A stretch of DNA of 39,592 nucleotides, taken from contig CALIBP010000010.1 in assembly GCA_938048165.1 (NCBI GenBank), positions 1 to 39,592 on the forward strand. Direction: 5' to 3'. A model generated the notes under the pieces. That model ran no database searches, had not been told where the DNA came from, and saw only the letters and a list, made by a program, of their open reading frames with translations. Below, piece after piece: positions 10,162 to 18,455 of this stretch (positions are counted from its first letter, which is position 1; every line of letters begins with the position of its first letter). The translations under genes and the position numbers were made by a program. The stretch comes from an uncultured Alphaproteobacteria bacterium (lineage in GTDB: Bacteria; Pseudomonadota; Alphaproteobacteria; MPNO01; UBA2964).

Positions 10162-10908
10162 TTACTCTTCGCGGTAGCGGTAACCAATTCCGTAGAGGGT
10201 CTCGATATGATCGAAATCATCATCGACAGCTTTGAGCTTCTTACGAAGTCGTTTGATGTGGCTATCGATTGTGCGATCATCGACATAGATGTGCTCCCCA
10301 TAGGCCGCGTCCATTAGTTGATCTCGATTTTTAACAAGGCCGGGACGCGCGGCCAGCACTTTTACAATAAGAAACTCCGTCACCGTAAGATTAACGGCTT
10401 CCCCACCCCAGGTGCAAAGGTGACGTGATGTATCGAGAACTAGGTTTCCACGGACGATTGGTGGCTCGGCATCATCATCGTCATCTATAGAGTTCATCCG
10501 ATCGCGACGGCGGAGCAACGCCTGAATGCGTTCAAGGAGCAAGCGCTGTGAGAACGGTTTTTTGACATAATCATCAGCTCCCATACGAAGCCCGAGTATT
10601 TCATCGACCTCATCGTCTTTCGAAGTCAGGAAAATTACCGGCAAATCACTCTGTTTGCGGAGTCTCTGCAGGAGTTCCATACCATCCATACGCGGCATCT
10701 TGATGTCGAGGATAGCGAGATCAACCGGTTGGGCACTTAATCCGCGGAGCGCTGCATCCCCATCGGTGAAACTACGAACATCGAACCCTTCAGCTTCCAA
10801 TGCCATTGTAACCGATGTCAGGATATTCCGATCATCATCAACCAACGCAATTGTGTGCCCCACGGGTACCCCCCCGATATCAATGTGTTGTCGTTCTAGC
10901 GTATCCAT
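10162..10908 (-). CDS. chvI: ChvI-like OmpR-family response regulator
   Basis: A 248-residue two-domain regulator. The receiver begins at [13 protein letters not shown]; the phospho-accepting Asp68 is in [13 protein letters not shown] and the conserved Lys in [10 protein letters not shown] winged-helix OmpR/PhoB DNA-binding domain follows, ending GIGYRYRE. I start it at the ATG giving MDTLERQ, with GGGAG upstream; a frame extension of 42 codons has no family resemblance. It is the first gene of the chvI-chvG-hprK-rapZ-EIIA-HPr run and diverges from the flavoprotein gene at 11093, so the 184-bp gap between them should hold both promoters. Confidence 0.93.
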   Translation of the reverse strand: MDTLERQHIDIGGVPVGHTIALVDDDRNILTSVTMALEAEGFDVRSFTDGDAALRGLSAQPVDLAILDIKMPRMDGMELLQRLRKQSDLPVIFLTSKDDEVDEILGLRMGADDYVKKPFSQRLLLERIQALLRRRDRMNSIDDDDDAEPPIVRGNLVLDTSRHLCTWGGEAVNLTVTEFLIVKVLAARPGLVKNRDQLMDAAYGEHIYVDDRTIDSHIKRLRKKLKAVDDDFDHIETLYGIGYRYREE

Positions 10909-11092
10909 TTTCCAGCTCCCAAATTTTAGTGATATTGCGAGATATCGCCGAATTCGGGCGGAAATGAGGCAGCAAAAAGGCCATAACACGATCTTTTTTA
11001 CCGCCACACGCTTATTAGGCCGAATCAACAACAATTAGGCAATTTTAAAGCGCTATACTGCAGGCTCGTTATTTTTGGTACAGGATCGGGTG

Positions 11093-11848
11093 ATGTCAGA
11101 AAAATCGTCTCAAATAGACCGCAAGGCTGAAGTTAAACTAGGCACTGAGGCCAGATTGCTGGCCCGTTCAATCGATAGAGGTTCACTCGCAACGGCCATG
11201 CGAGAGGACCAATGGCCCTATGCCTCTCTGGTCATGACAGCGAGCAGCTATGATGGCAGCCCACTTTTGTTGATTTCTGAACTCGCCGAACACACCCAAA
11301 ACATTCTTAAAGATCAGCGCTGTGGTTTGCTAATCGATGGGACGGCAGGCCCCGACACCCCTTTGACTGGCTCCCGTATTACGCTGATCGGTACCCTTCA
11401 GAGAACCGAGGATTCAAGGGATTTAGAGCGTTACATCCGGCGCCATGCTGATGCGGAAATATACGCCGGATTTGCTGATTTTGCACTGTACCGAATGGCC
11501 GTCGAACGAACCCATATGGTAGCCGGGTTTGGCGAAATTCACTGGATTGATGGTGCCGCTTTCAACTTCAACACCGATTCATCGGCAGCATTGGCAGAAG
11601 CAGAAGCCGACATCATTGAACATTTGAATGATGACCATGGCGATGCCGTCACTCTTTATGCCCGAAACCTGTTACACCACCCAACAGGCGAGTGGCGACT
11701 TACCGGCGTCGATCCGGAAGGGTGTGATTTGAGGTCGGCGGGCGCTGTCGCCCGTCTTGCCTTTGACCGAATCGTTTGCGATGCGGAGCAAGCCCGCGCC
11801 GAACTGGTCAAGCTGGTCAAAAAAGCCCGGAAATCAGAGGAAAAATGA
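11093..11848 (+). CDS. HugZ-like FMN-binding split-barrel protein with DUF2470 domain
   Basis: A 251-residue protein with an N-terminal pyridoxamine-phosphate-oxidase-like split barrel (about 20-155, including WPYASLVMTASSYDGSPLLL). A C-terminal DUF2470-type domain is marked by IIEHLNDDHGDAVTLYARN. This combination is typical of HugZ-related proteins, some of which bind or degrade haem, but haem activity is inference here. I choose the ATG at 11093, with AGGA 7 nt upstream; a TTG six codons earlier is the alternative. It is transcribed divergently from chvI and in line with pckA, 145 bp upstream of it. Confidence 0.85.
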   Translation: MSEKSSQIDRKAEVKLGTEARLLARSIDRGSLATAMREDQWPYASLVMTASSYDGSPLLLISELAEHTQNILKDQRCGLLIDGTAGPDTPLTGSRITLIGTLQRTEDSRDLERYIRRHADAEIYAGFADFALYRMAVERTHMVAGFGEIHWIDGAAFNFNTDSSAALAEAEADIIEHLNDDHGDAVTLYARNLLHHPTGEWRLTGVDPEGCDLRSAGAVARLAFDRIVCDAEQARAELVKLVKKARKSEEK

Positions 11849-11851
11849 GTC

Positions 11852-11871
11852 TTATCCACGCTTTGTCCACA
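11852..11871 (+). promoter_or_regulatory. Two DnaA-box-like sequences upstream of pckA
   Basis: TTATCCACG (11852-11860) and TTGTCCACA (11863-11871) each match 8 of 9 positions of the DnaA box TTATCCACA, in the same orientation, 11 bp apart. They lie just after the stop of the flavoprotein gene and about 30 bp ahead of the pckA promoter. DnaA binding is inference. Confidence 0.35.
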
Positions 11872-11900
11872 GTTGTAGTAGCCTCTTTATGAGGTTATGT

Positions 11901-11929
11901 TTGATACAATGTTAGGATTGCGCTATAGA
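11901..11929 (+). promoter_or_regulatory. Predicted sigma70-type promoter of pckA
   Basis: TTGATA (11901-11906), a 17-bp spacer, then TATAGA (11924-11929). This predicts a start site near 11936 and a leader of about 58 nt. It is the only good candidate in the 145-bp gap before pckA. Confidence 0.6.
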
Positions 11930-11993
11930 CGCGCAAATCTAGTCTAAAATCGCCGGCAAGCTATGTCGGCGATAACAGTTTCAGGAGAGTGAT

Positions 11994-13604
11994 GTGGCGG
12001 ATATTGGACCTTATATAAGCAGCTTCGGCGTCAATAATCAGGGACTGACGGGAAATTCGTCGGTTCATTGGAACCAGACTGCTCCGCAGCTATATGAAGC
12101 AGGACTGCGACGCAAAGAGGGTGTTCTGTCCATTGATGGTGCGTTTGTCACCAAGACCGGCGAATATACGGGTCGCTCCCCCAAAGATAAGTTCATGATC
12201 GAAGATCCATCGATCCAGGATGATGTCTGGTGGGGGCCGGTCAATCAACCACTCGGTGCCGACAAGTTCACTACCGTTCACGCCCGCATGATGGATTATC
12301 TCAAAGACAAGGAAGTCTTTGTCCAGGATTGCTATTGCGGTGCCGATCCGGCCTATCGCCTGCCGGTTCGGATTATTACGGAGAATGCGTGGCATAGCTT
12401 GTTTGCCCGCAACATGTTCATCCAGCCTGCGAACGAAGAGCTCGCGGGATTTCAGCCAGAGTGGACTGTTATTCAGGCGCCTGATTTTCATTCGATTCCG
12501 GAAACCGACGGCACCAATAGTGAAGTCTGTATTCTGGTCAATATTCCATCCAAGACTGTCCTTGTCGGCGGCAGCCACTATACCGGTGAGATCAAGAAGA
12601 GCATCTTCGGTGTGATGAACTGGATCCTGCCAGCCCTCGGCGTGATGACCATGCATTGCTCTGCCAATATTGGCGCCAAGGGTGATGTCGCGATTTTCTT
12701 CGGTCTGTCCGGCACTGGCAAAACCACGCTGTCGTCAGACGCCTCGCGCACGATGATTGGCGATGACGAGCATGGATGGTCCGACAATGGTGTGTTCAAC
12801 TTCGAGGGCGGCTGCTACGCCAAGACCATCAACCTGTCGGCTGAAGCCGAACCGGAAATCTACGCCGCGTCACGTCGCTTTGGCACAGTTCTCGAGAACG
12901 TCGTGCTTGACCCGGTAACAAGGGCACCCGACTTCGACGATGGTTCGCTGGCCGAAAATGCACGGTCGTCTTATCCGATCGACTATATGGATAATATCAG
13001 TGAGACCGGCATGGGTGGCCATCCCGACAACATCGTGATGTTGACCGCCGATGCGTTTGGCGTTCTGCCCCCGATCAGCAAGATGACAGCTGAACAGGCG
13101 ATGTATCACTTCCTGTCCGGCTACACCGCCAAGGTAGCTGGTACAGAGCGCGGCATGACCTCGGGTGCCGAAGCAACCTTCTCAACCTGTTTTGGCGCTC
13201 CGTTCCTGCCACGGCACCCAACGGTCTATGCCAAGATTCTTGGAGAGCGGATTGCCAAACATAAATCCAACTGCTGGCTGGTGAACACCGGCTGGAGTGG
13301 CGGTGGCTACGGTGTTGGTGAACGGATGAAAATTTCGCATACCCGTGCCATGGTTCGCGCCGCGCTCGACGGCAAGCTGGCAACTGCCGGTGTTGCCGAA
13401 GATCCCAACTTTGGTCTGTTGGTCCCCGAAGGCTGCCCGGATGTCCCGAGTGACGTTCTTGCCCCGCGCAACACCTGGAGCGACAAGGGTGAATATGACA
13501 GCACGGCTCAGCATCTCGCCAAACAGTTCGAAGAGAATTTCAAACAATTCGAATCAGATGTTAGCGATGATGTTAACAAGGCGGGGATTCACGCCGCAGC
13601 CTGA
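11994..13604 (+). CDS. pckA: Phosphoenolpyruvate carboxykinase (ATP)
   Basis: A 536-residue ATP-dependent PEP carboxykinase that converts oxaloacetate to PEP in gluconeogenesis. The substrate motif GRSPKDKF, the P-loop GLSGTGKTTLSSD and the nucleotide-site segment NTGWSGGGYGVGERM are all intact. The start is a GTG with AGGAG upstream; an ATG overlapping it by 2 bp is in another frame and gives nothing. pckA beside chvI/chvG is a classic alphaproteobacterial arrangement, and ChvI and carbon status are known to affect it in rhizobia. Here it has its own promoter and a strong terminator, so it is probably monocistronic. Confidence 0.97.
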   Translation: MADIGPYISSFGVNNQGLTGNSSVHWNQTAPQLYEAGLRRKEGVLSIDGAFVTKTGEYTGRSPKDKFMIEDPSIQDDVWWGPVNQPLGADKFTTVHARMMDYLKDKEVFVQDCYCGADPAYRLPVRIITENAWHSLFARNMFIQPANEELAGFQPEWTVIQAPDFHSIPETDGTNSEVCILVNIPSKTVLVGGSHYTGEIKKSIFGVMNWILPALGVMTMHCSANIGAKGDVAIFFGLSGTGKTTLSSDASRTMIGDDEHGWSDNGVFNFEGGCYAKTINLSAEAEPEIYAASRRFGTVLENVVLDPVTRAPDFDDGSLAENARSSYPIDYMDNISETGMGGHPDNIVMLTADAFGVLPPISKMTAEQAMYHFLSGYTAKVAGTERGMTSGAEATFSTCFGAPFLPRHPTVYAKILGERIAKHKSNCWLVNTGWSGGGYGVGERMKISHTRAMVRAALDGKLATAGVAEDPNFGLLVPEGCPDVPSDVLAPRNTWSDKGEYDSTAQHLAKQFEENFKQFESDVSDDVNKAGIHAAA

Positions 13605-13628
13605 TCGACACTGTTATCTTTTCAAGAA

Positions 13629-13660
13629 AATAGGCGGGTGTTTTTCCTGCCTATTTTTTT
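13629..13660 (+). terminator. Rho-independent terminator after pckA
   Basis: A 10-bp stem (AATAGGCGGG with CCTGCCTATT, one G-T pair), a 7-nt loop, then an uninterrupted T-run ending at 13660. It lies 25 bp past the pckA stop. It also separates pckA from the converging permease gene that ends at 13682. Confidence 0.92.
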
Positions 13661-13681
13661 GCCAAAAATTTCGGCTTAGCA

Positions 13682-15316
13682 TTAAGTTTTGTTACGCTGA
13701 GAGGCATTTATAAGAATCACCGGACCGAGGCCGGCGATGATGATGGTTAGTGCCGCGAGGGCCGATTCTTCGAGCAGTTCATCCTTGGCAAATTGATAGA
13801 CATAGGTCGACAATGTCTCATAGTTGAAGGGACGCAGCAGGAGCGTCATCGGCAGTTCCTTCATGACATCGACGAAGACCAGGATGCCCCCGGCCATCAG
13901 CGACTTCCGCAAGAGCGGTGGTGCCAGAACGGCCATGCTGCCGGCGAAACTCCGCCCGAGGACAAAGCTCGCACTCATTATATTCGGTGACAAACGATTG
14001 ACCCCGGATGTAATCGCGCCATGGCCGACAGCCTGAAACCTTACGACATAGGCGAGAACCAGCAACCCGACACTGCCGATCAGGATGCCATTCGACGCGC
14101 CCAATAAAGCGGCTACCTGGTCAACACCGCCTGCAAACGACACCACACCGATCGCCAGAATTGCGCCGGGAAAGGCATAGCCAAGCGCTGAGATGGTGGT
14201 GAGCGCCTTTAAAACCGGATGTTTCTTATAGGTGGTGACGAGGATCATAACCGTCGCAATCGTCATAACCGCGACAGCCGCGGTCAGGGAAATTGTGAGA
14301 GAATTGACCGTCGCTGATAGCAACGCATCGATATTGGTAATAGCGAGCCCCTTAACGACAAAGCTCAACAGGACGCCAACCGGGATCACAAAACCCAGAA
14401 TAATTGGCAGAAGACATAGAAAAATACAAAGCACGGCTTTACCGCCTGAGACCGGGATGGCCGGCAAAACCGTCGCCCGGCCACTGGTATCATTGAAGCG
14501 TTGCCGCCGCCGCGCCTGACGTTCAATAACCACCAGCGCGAGTATGAAGATGAAGGCCATGCCGGCGATCTGCGCGGCGGCGGTCAAATTGTTCATCCCG
14601 AGCCAGACATTGAAGATACCGAGGGTCAATGTCTCGACAGCAAAGAACTCAACAGTTCCAAAATCAGATAAAACCTCCATCAGGACCAACGCCAATCCTG
14701 CGATGATCGCCGGTCGCGCCAATGGCAGATCGACCGTAAAAGGCAGGTTCCGGTTATGGAGACGCGCGACCTCAAAGTAAGAAGCGGGTGTGAGCCGGAA
14801 AGCCGTACGGGCCATCAGATAGATATAAGGATAAAGGACGGAGGCCATCACCAGGATCGCGCCACCCATCGACCTTATTTCCGGAAACCAGTAATCACTG
14901 GCCGAACTCCAATCAAACATGTCCCGTAAAAAGACCTGAACCGGACCGGCATATTCCAGTAAGTCCGTATAGGTGTAGGCAATGATATAGGCGGGAACCG
15001 TTGCCGGGAGAAGCAAGGTCCATTCGAGAATTTTGGAACCGGGGAAGGTAAAACGCGCCACGATCCAGGCCGTGACAATGCCAAACAGCAGGCTAAGGAC
15101 GCCAACGCCCAACATCAGCCAAAGGGTGTTTGCGACATAGCGGGGAAACACCGTTGCCATGAGATGCGACCATAGCCCGCCACTATTGTCTGTTGCCGTG
15201 ACAACAATAGCGGCGAACGGGCTGATCAGGATGAGGCTGAGTATAAGCGTCGTCACCGACCAGCCGCCGACGGGGTCGTGCAGAGAGCGGCCCCGTTTTA
15301 AGACGTCAGCAAACAC
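13682..15316 (-). CDS. fbpB: Ferric-iron ABC transporter permease (FbpB-type, duplicated)
   Basis: A 544-residue inner-membrane protein with two tandem permease halves, each of about six membrane helices. The conserved cytoplasmic loops fall near residues 180-200 and again near 440-470. This fused architecture is that of FbpB/SfuB permeases for Fe3+. The gene follows the binding-protein gene by 20 bp on the same strand, so it is the second gene of a two-gene operon. The start is a GTG; no better in-frame start was seen. The matching ATPase is not in this operon but on the opposite strand at 17232. Confidence 0.9.
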   Translation of the reverse strand: MFADVLKRGRSLHDPVGGWSVTTLILSLILISPFAAIVVTATDNSGGLWSHLMATVFPRYVANTLWLMLGVGVLSLLFGIVTAWIVARFTFPGSKILEWTLLLPATVPAYIIAYTYTDLLEYAGPVQVFLRDMFDWSSASDYWFPEIRSMGGAILVMASVLYPYIYLMARTAFRLTPASYFEVARLHNRNLPFTVDLPLARPAIIAGLALVLMEVLSDFGTVEFFAVETLTLGIFNVWLGMNNLTAAAQIAGMAFIFILALVVIERQARRRQRFNDTSGRATVLPAIPVSGGKAVLCIFLCLLPIILGFVIPVGVLLSFVVKGLAITNIDALLSATVNSLTISLTAAVAVMTIATVMILVTTYKKHPVLKALTTISALGYAFPGAILAIGVVSFAGGVDQVAALLGASNGILIGSVGLLVLAYVVRFQAVGHGAITSGVNRLSPNIMSASFVLGRSFAGSMAVLAPPLLRKSLMAGGILVFVDVMKELPMTLLLRPFNYETLSTYVYQFAKDELLEESALAALTIIIAGLGPVILINASQRNKT

Positions 15317-15336
15317 GAGAAACAGTCATGGGGCGA

Positions 15337-16374
15337 TCACCAACCAACACGGTCGATGATGCGTTGGGCCGTCGGTGCCAGCTTGGCAATTGCCGAAATC
15401 GGCAATTTGTCTGATTTAAACCGGCCGAGTTCCAAAACCTCGGCACTGGCGTCAACCACAGGGTTCGCAGGATATTCATGATTTACCGCAGCATATAGAG
15501 ACTGCGCGTGTTTGGAACTGAGATATTCCATGAGCTTTAGGGCAAGCGCCCGGTTTTTAGAATGCTTTGCCAGTCCGACCCCGGAGACATTGATATGGTT
15601 TCCCCGGCCCTTCTGATTGGTGAAAAGGATGTTAACGGCTTTGGCCCATTTGGATTGATGGGGATTCTTGCTCTTCTTCATCAGGAAATAATAGTAGTGA
15701 TTCATGATGGCTACGTCACAGATACCTTGCGAGATGGCCTTTGCCTGCGCGCGGTCATTGCCCTGCGGTTTGCGCGCGAGGTTGGCAACCAGCCCGCGGG
15801 CCCATTTTTCTGCAGCTGCTTCGCCATGGGCGGTTACTAAAGAGGCGAGCAATGCCCGGTTATAAACATGGCTCCCCTTGCGGGTGCAAATGCGACCTTT
15901 CCATTCTGGATCGGCGAGATCTTCAATTCGGTTGATGTCGCCCTTCTTGACTCGGTCTTTCGAGACAGCGACGACCCGCACCCGTTTGGAAAGCCCATAC
16001 CAGAGCCCGTTGGGATTGCGCAGGTGGGCCGGGATATTGGCTTTGAGTAACGGTGTCGAGACGGGAGCAAACAGACCCTTCTTGGCATATTCCTGCAAAC
16101 GCGCAATATCGACCGTGAGAATAATATCCGCCGGGCTTCGGGACCCCTCCGCAATCAGCCGCTGGATCAGTCCTTTTGAGGCGAAGACAATGTTGATCTT
16201 GGTTCCGGTTTGCTTCTTGAAATCCTCAAGAAGAGGGTTGAGTATAAATGCTTGGCGGTGCGAATAGATATTCAGTTCTTTTGCCTGGGCAGGCACAGAA
16301 ACGATGCCGGCAATCAAGCCAGCGGCAAGAATAATTGGGCTCAATCGGTCCTTACATTTCCCATATATCGTCAT
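15337..16374 (-). CDS. fbpA: Periplasmic Fe3+-binding protein of ABC transporter (FbpA/FutA-like)
   Basis: A 345-residue secreted binding protein. A signal peptide ends at about VPAQA, followed by the mature start KELNIYSHRQ, typical of the FbpA/FutA/IdiA family. A Tyr-rich stretch NHYYYFLM near residue 220 corresponds to the Tyr ligands that hold Fe3+ in this family. I use the ATG at 16374 (MTIYGK), with a GAGGA motif upstream; a GTG one codon earlier is also possible. Two Fur-box-like sequences lie 75-125 bp upstream, so iron repression is likely. Fe3+ rather than another metal is inferred from family and Fur sites. Confidence 0.92.
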   Translation of the reverse strand: MTIYGKCKDRLSPIILAAGLIAGIVSVPAQAKELNIYSHRQAFILNPLLEDFKKQTGTKINIVFASKGLIQRLIAEGSRSPADIILTVDIARLQEYAKKGLFAPVSTPLLKANIPAHLRNPNGLWYGLSKRVRVVAVSKDRVKKGDINRIEDLADPEWKGRICTRKGSHVYNRALLASLVTAHGEAAAEKWARGLVANLARKPQGNDRAQAKAISQGICDVAIMNHYYYFLMKKSKNPHQSKWAKAVNILFTNQKGRGNHINVSGVGLAKHSKNRALALKLMEYLSSKHAQSLYAAVNHEYPANPVVDASAEVLELGRFKSDKLPISAIAKLAPTAQRIIDRVGW

Positions 16375-16450
16375 CACCTTACTTCCTCATCAAATCTTTG
16401 GTTCTTGGCTCCCGCGAACCCATTGGTTGGGTGGGTGATCTTTTCTTAAT

Positions 16451-16469
16451 AAGAATGATTATCAATGTC
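16451..16469 (-). promoter_or_regulatory. Fur-box-like site 1 upstream of fbpA
   Basis: On the minus strand this 19-mer matches the consensus Fur box at 15 of 19 positions by my count, with the central 11 bases TGATAATCATT identical. It lies about 77 bp upstream of the fbpA start, in promoter range. Confidence 0.7.
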
Positions 16470-16478
16470 AACAAAGTT

Positions 16479-16497
16479 GCGAATGATTATTAGTTTC
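16479..16497 (-). promoter_or_regulatory. Fur-box-like site 2 upstream of fbpA
   Basis: A second site 28 bp from the first (start to start), with core TAATAATCATT and 14 of 19 matches to the Fur consensus. The pair suggests cooperative binding. Confidence 0.55.
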
Positions 16498-16504
16498 ACA
16501 GAAA

Positions 16505-16609
16505 TTATTTCAAAAAATACCGGAAACGCGAGAAACTGATTGATTCTTCAAATGGGTATATAGCCTTAAATCGCCAAGATTTCGGCTGTTGACCACCGGC
16601 TCCGGCCAT
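16505..16609 (-). CDS. Candidate 34-residue small ORF with ideal Shine-Dalgarno
   Basis: An ATG at 16609 is preceded on the minus strand by AAAGGAGG at a 4-5 nt spacing, the best ribosome-binding site seen in the window. The 34 codons start MAGAGGQQPKSWRF and end in TAA at 16505-16507, just before the Fur-like sites and fbpA. The peptide is basic and aromatic at its C-terminus, with no signal peptide. I recognise no family. It may be a leader or small protein, or chance in an intergenic region; only the ribosome-binding site supports it. Confidence 0.3.
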   Translation of the reverse strand: MAGAGGQQPKSWRFKAIYPFEESISFSRFRYFLK

Positions 16610-16676
16610 TAAACCTCCTTTAACCGGGGCTGTGCCACATTATTGGTCTCGCAATATTACTATGTGGACTGGTCTC

Positions 16677-16940
16677 ATGACTCATTTTCTTGCATCAGAC
16701 GACAAGCCGGAAGGCTTTATGCTGGAGCATATCCTAACCGCAATTCGCCAGGATATAATCAAACGTGCAGACAAGATATCTGAAGATAATAAGCCTGAGG
16801 CCAAGCAAGTCCTCAAAAACAACATCCGCATTCTCGGCATGATTACCGACTGCATTGAATTGGCGGAAAACAGCACACAGATTCTCAATAAGAGCTTTGG
16901 CCGCAGCAACCCCAACGAACCCAGGATAGGCAAACCCTAA
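16677..16940 (+). CDS. Conserved-looking small hypothetical protein
   Basis: An 87-residue protein from the ATG giving MTHFLASDDKPEGFMLEHIL. In-frame alternatives at 16632 (GTG) and 16662 (ATG) add 15 or 5 residues. It looks alpha-helical and soluble, with a charged segment (residues 20-45) followed by a helix IRILGMITDCIELAENS; there is no signal peptide, metal motif or membrane helix. I do not recognise its function. It sits alone between the divergent arms of the iron transporter. Base composition and codon use fit a real gene. The ribosome-binding site is weak, which makes the exact start uncertain. Confidence 0.6.
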   Translation: MTHFLASDDKPEGFMLEHILTAIRQDIIKRADKISEDNKPEAKQVLKNNIRILGMITDCIELAENSTQILNKSFGRSNPNEPRIGKP

Positions 16941-17133
16941 CCAGCGGCCGCATAAGGAGCTGGACGGTTAAACTCTGGCACTGAGAATAATTATTAATCA
17001 CACAGTACCCGGCCCAACCTGTCACGGTGCCGGTTCTAATTTAACACATTGAGAAAACTGATCTAATTCGCTAAATAAACTCTAGTGGAAATCACGGAGT
17101 ATTATTTACATCGCGGCGGTCCCGACATAAGAT

Positions 17134-17152
17134 GCGAATGATTTGCAATAGC
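17134..17152 (+). promoter_or_regulatory. Fur-box-like site upstream of fbpC
   Basis: This 19-mer matches the Fur consensus at 13 of 19 positions on the minus strand and shares the ten bases GCGAATGATT with site 2 upstream of fbpA. It lies 80 bp before the ATPase start. Apart from this site, 16941-17231 is gene-free and shows only an AT-rich stretch near 16983-17001. Confidence 0.45.
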
Positions 17153-17231
17153 AGACAGTTTGTCTCCAGCAATTTTTATGTGACCCTGTCGCTCCAAAAG
17201 ACGGCAAATTGAGAAGTTTGGATAAACCTTA

Positions 17232-18293
17232 ATGCTCAAGCTCGAAAACCTAAGTCTCTGGTTTGGCGACGATCAGATTATCCGCGACGTCTCGTTTGAA
17301 GTCACCGATGCCGAGCTGGTTTGCCTGCTCGGCCCCAGCGGCTGTGGTAAAACAACAACTCTGCGTCTCATTGCCGGTTTTGAAAAACCCGAAGCGGGAA
17401 CGATCACGATGGGTGATCAAGTTGTTTCGAGCGCCGGGTACGCCGTTGACCCGCAACAACGCGATGTCGGGTTTCTGTTTCAGGATTATGCGCTGTTCCC
17501 CCATTTAACAGTGGCCGAAAATATTGCCTACGGCCTGTCGGGGCGCAGCAAACAGGAAGTTAAAGAATGGACCTGGGAAATGCTGCACCAGATCCGTATG
17601 ACGGATCACGCCGACAAGTACCCGCATGAGCTTTCCGGTGGTCAGCAACAACGCGTCGCCCTCGCCCGAGCCCGCGCGCCACGACCCCGCCTGCTGTTAC
17701 TCGATGAGCCGTTCTCCGGTCTCGATACATCCCTGCGTGGAAAGCTGCGGCGCGAGACGCGTGACATTTTAAAAGATCGCGGTGTCACCGCCATTATGGT
17801 GACCCATGACCCCGAAGAAGCCATGTTGATGGCAGACCGCATCGTTTTGATGCGCGACGGCAGGGTCGTTCAAACAGGAACACCGGAAGAACTTTACACC
17901 AACCCCGTCGACGCCTTCACCGCAGAGTTCTTTTGCGACGTAAATCATCTCGACGGTATCGTCGATGGTGACTGGATAAAGACCGACGCCGGGCTTATTC
18001 CCAATCAGAATTACCCGGATGGTACCGAGGTCGATGTCCTGATCCGCCCCGAAGCAGTGACCATAGGATCCGAAGCCTTTGACAAGGCGCTGTCCCAGGA
18101 AGTCCGGGTCTGCGCTGTTGATTACGCCGGGGGCGCCAGCCATATCCGTCTCGGTCTTGGTGAGACCCCGGAGCCGGCAACGCATATTCAGGCCCGTTAT
18201 CCCGGACCGTTCCGGGCCGCGGTCGGTGATCGTGTACAGCTGAACATCGATCAATCCCAGACTCTCGTCTTTCCAAAACAGGATAACGCCTAA
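17232..18293 (+). CDS. fbpC: Ferric-iron ABC transporter ATP-binding protein (FbpC-like)
   Basis: A 353-residue ATPase of the Fe3+/sulfate/polyamine import class. Walker A is GPSGCGKTT, the Q-loop is in FLFQDYALFPHL, the signature is LSGGQQQRVALARA, Walker B is LLLLDEPFSGLD and the H-loop is MVTHDPEEA. A C-terminal TOBE-like region (about 235-350) is the regulatory part typical of FbpC. It would power the permease and binding protein encoded divergently at 13.7-16.4 kb. The next gene is 160 bp downstream, so it is likely monocistronic. The region after it (18294-18455) holds only a small 6-bp dyad at 18400-18421. Confidence 0.9.
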   Translation: MLKLENLSLWFGDDQIIRDVSFEVTDAELVCLLGPSGCGKTTTLRLIAGFEKPEAGTITMGDQVVSSAGYAVDPQQRDVGFLFQDYALFPHLTVAENIAYGLSGRSKQEVKEWTWEMLHQIRMTDHADKYPHELSGGQQQRVALARARAPRPRLLLLDEPFSGLDTSLRGKLRRETRDILKDRGVTAIMVTHDPEEAMLMADRIVLMRDGRVVQTGTPEELYTNPVDAFTAEFFCDVNHLDGIVDGDWIKTDAGLIPNQNYPDGTEVDVLIRPEAVTIGSEAFDKALSQEVRVCAVDYAGGASHIRLGLGETPEPATHIQARYPGPFRAAVGDRVQLNIDQSQTLVFPKQDNA

Positions 18294-18455
18294 CAGGCGT
18301 CACACTTTTCAATTCCCCGCGCGATACAGCCAGGCAAATAAATCACGGCTCCTGCCTTAGACAGGTGCCATCGCTTGGTTTAGTACTGGTTTTTCCTTTC
18401 CGGTTAAAAGGCATCAACCGGCAACAACAAAGCTGATAAAGCACGCAGAAATTCA

